Of a stretch of 64,000 nt of DNA, positions 58,231 to 64,000 are shown in pieces. Position 1 is the first letter of the stretch, and each line of letters begins with the position of its first letter. A program made the position numbers and the translations under genes. The DNA comes from Schistocerca nitens. Lineage: Eukaryota > Arthropoda > Insecta > Orthoptera > Acrididae. The notes under the pieces are model-generated. The model did not search any database, was not told where the DNA came from, and saw only the letters and a list, made by a program, of their open reading frames with translations. The stretch covers positions 168,660,178-168,724,177 of the forward strand of contig NC_064622.1 in NCBI RefSeq assembly GCF_023898315.1, written 5' to 3'.

Positions 58231-58619
58231 AAGAGGGCACCTGGGAAGACAAAGCGTGAAGAGATGAGTGCCTCGCCCACAGCTACCGCGATGCCTTTGA
58301 TTACTACCACAGGTCCCATGGAAGCCTAGGTGAATTTTCCACAATGCATGATACTGCCCTGCCTGCGTACGTGACGCAGCGCATGTTTTCAACAATCGGT
58401 CGCCAAGATGCCGGCTGATCTGGTCACGGCCATCGACCAGTTGTAACAGAGACTTGTTTGCACTGATCCACGGTCCAATTTCGATGATCCCGTGCCCAGT
58501 GCTATAATAACTGACCATGCCCTTTGAACAACATGGGGATATACAGGGTTTGTCTGCCGCGGAGGCCCATGTTCAACAACGTGTTCTTAAGGGGTGGTCT
58601 GAAACACATGTGCCCATAC
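58231..58619. other. Unassigned sequence
   Basis: No recognised block. The upstream part of the LINE is cut here. Confidence 0.4.
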
Positions 58620-59245
58620 CAACACTGTAATCTGTCTTAAGATGGGCCGCAGAGACTCGCTTATCATGCTTTGCAGAGCGGGAATGCCTCTGACCTCCGC
58701 GTTCAATATGGGACAGTCAAATGAAAACCGAACATTCGCCGCAATGGGACCACTGAATGGGCGCCACTCAAAAATAATCATTACACGCGTTAAGACATTT
58801 ACCGCACTGGGCGACAAGACGATGAACTCTTGTTTCATAAAAAGCGGTCGGCAGCTGACGGATCCACTACCGCACTTTCATGACCGGCTGAAACCGACTT
58901 CCACGCGCGTCTTTCATCAGGTACACAAAGAAGTGAAAATCACACAGAGAAGGATCCGTGCTGTAAGGACGGTGTAGCAGTGTTTCGCAACCAAAATGCT
59001 GAAGCGTAATCTTCGCCCGTTTGGTAGTGGGGCGGCGGCGGGCGTTGTCGTGCATCAGGATGATTCCGTCTGACAGCGTTCCTGGGCGTTTTGACTTTAT
59101 GACGCGTCGCAGTTTCAGCACCGTGTCTCAGTAGCGATGCGCATTCATTGTGGTTTCACACTCGAGGAACTCGACGAGCAGAAGACCCCGGAATTCGAAG
59201 AAGGAGGTCATCATGATCTCACCGGAAATTGTATGAACAGTTTTG
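58620..59245 (-). pseudogene. mariner-like transposase fragment (left of an inverted pair)
   Basis: Minus-strand blocks are SFFEFRGLLLVEFLEC near 59210-59165 (mariner FFD.RG....EF), LKLRRVIKSKRPGTLSDGII (59120), LMHDNARRRPTTKRAK (59060; second catalytic Asp) and LLHRPYSTDPSLCDFHFF (58990-58940; P-YS-DL-P-DFH in relatives, third Asp region). The 3' noncoding end (58620-58865) matches, inverted, 59880-60130. One or more stops are present. Confidence 0.8.
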
Positions 59246-59255
59246 GATTTCTTTG

Positions 59256-59609
59256 AATGATATTTCTGCCATTTGACTTTAGAACCTTCTTTATTTCATA
59301 TTACTATCACGGTTTCGGCCTTATGCCATTACCAAGTACAATAATGTTGCATATACTTAGACTTTGCTAAGTGAAGTCATCGTCAAGATCTATGAAACTA
59401 GATGTCTCAGCGCGCAGATGAGTACAAAATTACAAAATATATGACAGAAAGGTAGCAAACCTGTTTTCCAATCAAAGAACAACTGAGCCACAGAATGAAC
59501 ATCAGTGTAATATAAGATAAAGGAAGTTCGCGCATTTAAACGGCAGCAATATTATTCAAATGTTATTACAAGACTGTGGACCAGTAACACGACAAGATTA
59601 TCAGATTTC
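59256..59609 (-). mobile_element. Possible Penelope-like/retrozyme-type insertion with decayed hammerhead motif
   Basis: A 354-base segment between two inverted mariner fragments. The sequence GATTTCTTTG occurs at both of its edges (59246-59255 and 59610-59619), a possible 10-base target duplication. On the minus strand near 59340-59300 it has TTGGTAATGGCATAAGGCCG then GAAACCGTGAT. That is the layout CTGATGA-stem-GAAAC of a hammerhead, with the first core box changed at three positions, so it should be inactive. Assignment is tentative. Confidence 0.45.
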
Positions 59610-59619
59610 GATTTCTTTG

Positions 59620-60180
59620 GCGGGGTAGATGTGGGATGTTTCCACTGTCGGCTTTGCCATTTGCCCTCTGGCTGTCAGAATGCTGTCGGACGGAATCACC
59701 CTGTTACACAATAACGCCCACCCCCACATTGCCAATCGTACGAAGGCTACGCTTCAGCAACTTACTTACGAAATACTGCAGCATCCTTCGTACAACGCGG
59801 ATCATTGCGTGGGTGACCTGAAGAAGGACATGCATGGACATGGGTTTCAGGCAGGCGAGTAAGTTCAAGAGTGAGTGTGTTTGTGGATCCGTCAGTGGCC
59901 CAGTGGCCGGTGGTGTTCTACAAAACAGGAAATGATAGTCTCGTCTTTCAGTGGGATACGGTTCTTAAGGTGTGTGGTCATCATTTTTGAATGGAACCAT
60001 TCCATGGCCCCGTTGTGGCGGTTGTTCGATTTTCAGTTGACTGCCTCTCATATGATGTGGCGTGGAAGTCCAACACTTTGTTCCCTGCCTGTGCTTTCAC
60101 CGATCCTCAACCACTTTCCATAGATGCTAACGACAGTAGCACGCGAACAGTCTGCCATCTTCGTTGTTTCCGAGATGTTC
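59620..60180 (+). pseudogene. mariner-like transposase fragment (right of an inverted pair)
   Basis: The + strand reads LSDGITLLHNNAHPHIANRTKATLQQ from 59683 (DNA to NNA at the catalytic Asp), EILQHPSYNADH and LKKDMHGHGFQAGE. It is homologous to 59121-58867 minus. Its 3' end continues to about 60180 and matches the 3' part of the left fragment. The 5' half is missing. Confidence 0.8.
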
Positions 60181-60230
60181 ATTCATAGCCGCAGGGTCGT
60201 AACAATTTGGCCTTTTAGAGTAAAATTTTC

Positions 60231-60395
60231 AAATGGTTCAAATGGCTCTGAGCACTATGGGACTTAACATTTGAGGTCATCAGTCCCCTAGAACTTAGAA
60301 ATACTTAAACCTAACCAACCTGAGGCAGGATTCGAACCTGCGACCGTAGCGATCGCGCGGTTCGAGACTGAAGCACCTAGAACCGCTCGGCCACA
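60231..60395 (-). mobile_element. tRNA-derived SINE (type A), internally deleted
   Basis: Both boxes and both ends are present, but about 33 bases between TTAGGTT and box B are missing, joining CCAACC directly to TGAGGCAGG. The flanks TAAAATTTTC (60221-60230) and TAAAATCTTTC (60396 on) probably derive from the target duplication. Confidence 0.9.
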
Positions 60396-60719
60396 TAAAA
60401 TCTTTCACTCTGCAGCGGAGTGTGCGCTGATATCAAACTTCCTGATCGATTAAAATTGTGTCCCGGACCGAAACACGAAGTCAGAACCTTTGCCTACCGT
60501 GGATAAGTGCTCTACTATCTAAACTACACAAGAAATACTCAAGACCACTCCTCACTGCTTTATTTCTGCCAGTATCTCATCTCCAGCCCTCTAAATTTCA
60601 CAGCAATTTTCCGGTGAAACTTGCGAGACCAGCAGTATTGGAAGAAAGGGTATTCTGAAGACACCGCTTAGCCACAGACTGTGGGCTGTTATCAGAATGA
60701 AATTTTCACTCTGCAGCGT
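60396..60719 (+). mobile_element. tRNA-like repeat with CACTCTGCAGCG ends
   Basis: Near-identical ends (ATCTTTCACTCTGCAGCGGA at 60400 and ATTTTCACTCTGCAGCGTAG at 60702) bound a sequence with a tRNA-like segment on the minus strand (TTAGATAGTAGAGCACTTAT box A region and GGTTCTGACTTCG in place of box B). The pattern CTTCCTG.C.GATTAAAA.TGTG follows the left end. It is a family I know as common in locust-type genomes but cannot name. It lies immediately beside the 3' end of the next LINE. Confidence 0.7.
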
Positions 60720-61085
60720 AGTCTCTACATCTACGTGATTACTATGCTATTCACAATAAAGTGTCTGGCAGAGGGTTCAATGAACCACCCCCAAGCTGTC
60801 TCTCTACTGTTCCACTCTCGAACGGCGCGCGGGGAAAACCAGCACTTAAATTTTTCTGTGCGAACCCTGATTTCTCTTATTTTATCATGATGATGATTTC
60901 TCCCTATGTAGGTGGGTGCCAACAGAATGTTTTCGCAATCGGAGGAGAATGGTGATTTAAATTTCGTTAGAAGATCCCGTCGCAACGTAAAACGCCTTTA
61001 TTTTAATGATTGTCACTCCAATTCACGTATCATGCTTCACAATAAAGGATGACAGCCAAAAACAGTTGCAGGATAAAATTTTTTA

Positions 61086-61145
61086 TTAAAATTCTTGACC
61101 AAGGTTTCGGTACATATAAATATACCTTCATCAGAAGTAAAACTT
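61086..61145 (-). ncRNA. Hammerhead-ribozyme-like motif, left arm
   Basis: Exact inverse copy of the motif at 61441-61500: CTGATGA at 61134-61128, GAAA at 61108-61105 and cut expected after minus-strand position 61097. A through-transcript would contain one motif and the complement of the other. Confidence 0.65.
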
Positions 61146-61440
61146 CTAAAATTACATCATGCAATGGAGAATAATAAAACAATTATGCCAAAGGCGTCGT
61201 CAGTAATTAAGACATCATCTCCATTTGTACAACATGTGTAATGGACACAGGGTCAAAGCGAACAGTTTAGCACCATTACTTCGCCTATGAACTATTCATA
61301 GGCGAAGTAATGGTGCTAAACTGTTCGCTTTGACCCTGTGTCCATTACACATGTTGTACAAATGGAGATGATGTCTTAATTACTGACGACGCCTTTGGCA
61401 TAATTGTTTTATTATTCTCCATTGCATGATGTAATTTTAG

Positions 61441-61500
61441 AAGTTTTACTTCTGATGAAGGTATATTTATATGTACCGAAACCTTGGTCAAGAATTTTAA
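61441..61500 (+). ncRNA. Hammerhead-ribozyme-like motif, right arm
   Basis: Core box CTGATGA at 61452-61458, stem II GGTATAT/ATGTACC (61460-61466 with 61471-61477), core box GAAA at 61478-61481, minimal stem III CC-TT-GG at 61482-61487, then TC with the expected cut after C61489. Stem I would pair ACTT (61448-61451) with AAGA (61490-61493), only three clear pairs before an internal loop. One extra A (61459) lies between the core and stem II. The very short stem III is like those reported for Penelope-like hammerheads, so activity is possible but unproven. Confidence 0.65.
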
Positions 61501-62335
61501 TAAAAAATTTTATCCTGCAACTGTTTTTGGCTGTCATCCTTTATTGTGAAGAATTTTAACAGTTGCTGCTGCAGCCATGTTTAAAATCTCACGTATCATG
61601 TCTGTGGCACTATCTCCCCTACTTCGCGATAACACAAAACGAGCTGCCCTTTTTTGTACTTTTTCGATGTCATCCGTCATTCCCACCTGATGCGGATCCC
61701 ACACCGCACAGCAATACTCCAGAATGGAGCGGACAAGTAGTCTCTTTAGTAGACCTGTTGCACCCTCTAAGTGTTCCGCCAATGAATGGCAGTCTTTGCT
61801 TGTCTCTACCCACAACATTATCTATCTGATAGTACGAATTTAGGGTATTTGTAATTGTAATCCCTAAGTATTTAGTTGAATTTAGAGCCTTCATATTTTT
61901 GTGACTTATCGCATAATCGAAATTTAGCGGATTTCTTTTAGTACCCATGTGAGTAGCTTCACACTTTTCTTTATTCAGGGTCAACTTCCAGTTTTCGCAT
62001 CTTATCTAAATCATTTTACAATTCGTTTTGATCATCTGATGAATTTACAAGACGTAAAGGACAGCATCATATGCAGACAATCTGAGACGGCTACTGAAAT
62101 TGTCTCCTACGTCATTAATATGGATCAGGAACAATAGAGGGCCTGTAACACTTCCTTGGGGAACGCCGGATATTATTTCTGTCTTACTCGATGAATTTCC
62201 GTCTATTATTACTAACTGTGACCTTTCTGACAGGAAATCACGAATCCAGTCGCACATCTGAGGCGATATTCCATAGGCACGCAGTTTGGTTAGAAGACGC
62301 TTGTGAGGAACGGTATCGAAAGCGTTGTAGTGTGC

Positions 62336-62399
62336 ACAAAGATCCCGACTTGGAGTTTCCCGTCCAGCATACTGTTTTAACCTGTCAGGAAGTTTCAGT
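62336..62399 (-). mobile_element. Fragment of the CACTCTGCAGCG-type tRNA-like repeat
   Basis: The minus strand reads AAACTTCCTGACAGGTTAAA then ACAGTATGCTGG and GTCGGGATCTTTGTGC. This matches the left part of the repeat at 60396 (CTTCCTGATCGATTAAAATT...AGAACCTTTGCC). It cuts the upstream edge of the LINE. Confidence 0.7.
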
Positions 62400-62400
62400 C

Positions 62401-62578
62401 TGCCCTTGGTCAAAGCCACTTATCTTAGTGGATTTTCCCATCTGTGACCTACATCATCGCTCGAATGATTCCCCATTCATTTCTGCTCCGCTTACCGCTT
62501 CGCGTGACCACACCGTCACCAGAGGCATTCAGTCTCGCGGTAGGGAGTGGTCACGATATTTCAGCTCATCGGTGTATT
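62401..62578 (+). mobile_element. 3' end of a Tc1-like element
   Basis: The right end GGTCACGATATTTCAGCTCA (62549 on, to TA at 62577) resembles the terminus GGTCATAATGTTTTGACTCA of the element ending at 21779. No transposase block is left. Confidence 0.5.
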
Positions 62579-63283
62579 GAACATATCTCTTTCACATCAG
62601 GGTGCCTGTCAAGTGTTTTCTAGTCAGTTCTATGCCGTATAAAGAGTATATACACCGGATGATCAGAAGCAGTCTGAAAAACTTGTAAGGCGGTTGCAGA
62701 GTAAGTTGTGCTGACAAAAAATTGTTCAGAAAATAATTCGATACGTTGAGCAGTTTCCGAGTTCATTAGCACTGAAGATAGCCAATCAGACCACTGCGCG
62801 CGCAAATTCAAACATCTCGCCTCATACACTTAGTGTCAGTTGTTCCCATGACGTACATTATAGGGCACGAGACTGCTCAGCCTTTGGCTCGGGTTTGATT
62901 CTTAGTACCGTCCCATGCCCAATTTTAGTATCGTTCTCTTGTTCTGTTTTAGGAAACTAAACAAAGAACACATCTAGCGATACCTTCTCTGGCGAGCCGT
63001 TTGAGTTTGCGCACAACGGCCTTATTGGTTAACTACAATGCTAATTAACTAGGAAACGGTGCAGCATATCGAATTTATTCATTAACAATTATTTCTCAGC
63101 ACCATCGACCCTGCAAGACCCTTACAAGCTCTTCAGACTATTTCTGACCATCCTGTATTTCCTAAGTACTGTGTAGTACGAAGAGAGAATCCTCCTGTCG
63201 TTATCTGAGTCCTTACCTTCTACACGTTCTCAGAGTGCATTTAATTGAATTTGGTTAAACGTAACTAATCGAAAAATGTACAT
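62579..63283. other. Unassigned sequence
   Basis: No gene recognised. It contains the first copy of a short direct repeat (see 62851-63493). Confidence 0.4.
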
Positions 63284-63493
63284 GGGTTGGATAAAAAGTA
63301 ATGACAACAGGTTGTAATTCATACCAGACTTTATTGACAGACGTTCACCGTATCACATCATCTCAGTACAATCGCCCCGCATCTCCATCACCTTCACCAG
63401 ACCGGTACCTGGTCTGGTCAGTTGTTCTCATAGCGTGCATTATAGCGCACGAGACTGCTCAGCCTTTGGCTCCGGTTTGACCCTTAGTACCAG
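62851..63493 (+). repeat. Direct repeat pair, ~58 bp, 585 bases apart
   Basis: CATTATAGNGCACGAGACTG then CTCAGCCTTTGGCTCNGGTT occur at 62851-62911 and 63436-63493, ending in CTTAGTACC. A few substitutions separate them. Confidence 0.85.
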
Positions 63494-64000
63494 AGGCAGA
63501 ACGCTTCGTACACCGACAGCGCATCCATCTCTGTCGATGTCTCGCAAGGACCACCGTGTGACACCGATGATGTTTCTCTTGTGTTGCACGCGTACCACAA
63601 AGAGACTCCATTTTGACGAACAGGTCGTCATCACACGGGCCCCGTGTGGGTGAATACCGTGGATGTTTCAGTATCTCTCATCCCCACGTACACAGGAGCT
63701 CCTGCACGTAGTTCGCCGTGTGGTATTGTGCATTGTCGTGAAGGATGATGGGATGCAGGCCAGAAGGAAACGTTCTTTTGCGCTCCGAATACGTGCCACT
63801 TCAGTCGTGATCCGCACATGGTATTCGTGTTTCCTAAACATACTGTTAGGGTGCCGGAACTGGAGTCCCGCACTTTCGGATAGAACTCGTACACACTGCA
63901 GTTGTTTTAACCACAGCCGTCGCCACTCACTGCACCACTTCATCTGACCTGCTCTCAGCTTCAGACAGTGGGCATGCCATGTGACGTACATCCTTCATAT
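63284..64000 (-). mobile_element. Probable DNA transposon remnant, running off the window
   Basis: The edge at 63284-63303 (TTGGATAAAAAGTAATGACA) looks like a mariner-type terminus, and TTTATTGACAGACGTTCACC follows. Overlapping frames of 64-107 residues on both strands downstream do not give a recognisable catalytic block. Low confidence. Confidence 0.3.

Larger units (their letters stand above)
61035..61588. mobile_element. Perfect ~258-bp-armed palindrome with hammerhead-like cores (Penelope-like candidate)
   Basis: Arms 61035-61292 and 61294-61551 are complementary base for base as far as I checked, around a loop of 3 bases. A 37-base unpaired tail (61552-61588) follows. The whole is flanked by TCACGTATCATG at 61023-61034 and 61589-61600, a 12-base target duplication inside a LINE. 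Each arm has a hammerhead-like core pointing outward. Penelope-like elements are known for hammerhead motifs in their terminal repeats, inverted terminal-repeat arrangements, a short tail and variable target duplications, which fits. No coding sequence is present. Confidence 0.8.
60720..62335 (-). pseudogene. LINE pol fragment of the 55.8-kb family, split by a palindromic insertion
   Basis: Reading down the minus strand: NAFDTVPHKRLLTKLRAYGI and MCDWIRDFLSERSQLV (62330-62230), SGVPQGSVTGPLLFLIHIND (62185-62125), then a damaged F-ADD region (RLSAYDAVLYVL near 62060), MTLNKEKCEATHMGTKRNPL (61984 on), STKYLGITITN, RSILEYCCAVWDPHQVGMTD (61735 on) and KRAARFVLSRSR. After the insertion it continues LRRDLLTKFKSPFSSDCENI and IREIRVRTEKFKCWFSPRAV (60985-60800). 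The 3' end has TCTGCCAGACACTTTATTGT. Stops and frame shifts make it dead. It shares its 3' structure with the LINE at 55826-58230. Confidence 0.85.

Noticed and set aside
61035-61551. Palindrome as an assembly or sequencing artefact
   Set aside because: An artefact would mirror flanking unique sequence too. Here the palindrome ends abruptly and a 12-base target duplication surrounds it together with a 37-base tail.
48880-64000. C-terminal exons (TM5-TM7) of the odorant receptor downstream
   Set aside because: I scanned the plus-strand frames and saw no block resembling the conserved C-terminal region; the space is filled by recognised mobile elements and unassigned sequence.
1-64000. CRISPR arrays, operons, rRNA or bacterial features
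   Set aside because: No regularly spaced short repeats, no ribosome-binding-site organised genes, and split genes with GT-AG introns show a eukaryotic nuclear genome.

Overview
This is a repeat-dense stretch of an animal nuclear genome, almost certainly an insect and probably an orthopteran of the locust/grasshopper type. That is inferred from an insect odorant-receptor-like gene with very long introns, many copies of a tRNA-derived SINE with conserved A/B boxes and a shared 'gttaggtttaagtagttctaag' type body (pattern remembered from Schistocerca-like genomes, not searched), and a mixture of mariner, Tc1, hAT, pogo, Mutator-like and non-LTR elements. No prokaryotic features are present.

Host gene. 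The only host gene I can support is a partial odorant receptor (7tm_6 family) on the + strand. It has exons at 23997-24218, 27824-28067 and 48459 to about 48858. Splice phases fit (0, then 1) and the predicted segments join into about 288 residues covering the N-terminal half to about two thirds of the protein. The initiator exon and the C-terminal exons (last transmembrane segments) were not found. The second visible intron is 20.4 kb and is filled with nested transposons. A SINE sits exactly on its 3' splice site and has duplicated it.

Mobile elements by region. 1-6.4 kb: LINE remnants, a mariner with both terminal repeats (1413-2598), a decayed Tc1 element and SINEs. 6.7-12.8 kb: a decayed pogo/Tigger-like element, a mariner remnant and a hAT element with a frameshifted C-terminus. 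14.2-15.3 kb: a 5'-truncated LINE. 15.3-20 kb: mostly unassigned. 20-24 kb: a SINE of a second type, a Tc1 remnant and a tandem duplication. 24.3-26.7 kb: a mariner-related host element containing a SINE and a complete Tc1-like element; removing both restores the reading frame. 28.4-33 kb: microsatellite, SINE fragment, Tc1 pseudogene, a TIR-bounded element and a small foldback element. 36.6-38.0 kb: a 1422-bp Tc1-like element with an intact 340-residue transposase, the only apparently intact transposase here. 42.8-44.2 kb: an internally deleted Mutator-like element. 45.2-45.6 kb: a MITE split by a SINE. 49-49.4 kb: a SINE inside another SINE. 51-64 kb: three LINE fragments, Tc1/mariner remnants, a ~330-bp dimer, and a 554-bp insertion (61035-61588) made of a perfect ~258-bp-armed palindrome flanked by 12-bp target duplications.

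The most unusual signal is that palindrome: each arm carries a hammerhead-ribozyme-like core (CTGATGA ... GAAACCTTGGTC), which points to a Penelope-like or retrozyme-type element. The second is the splice-site duplication by the SINE in the receptor gene.
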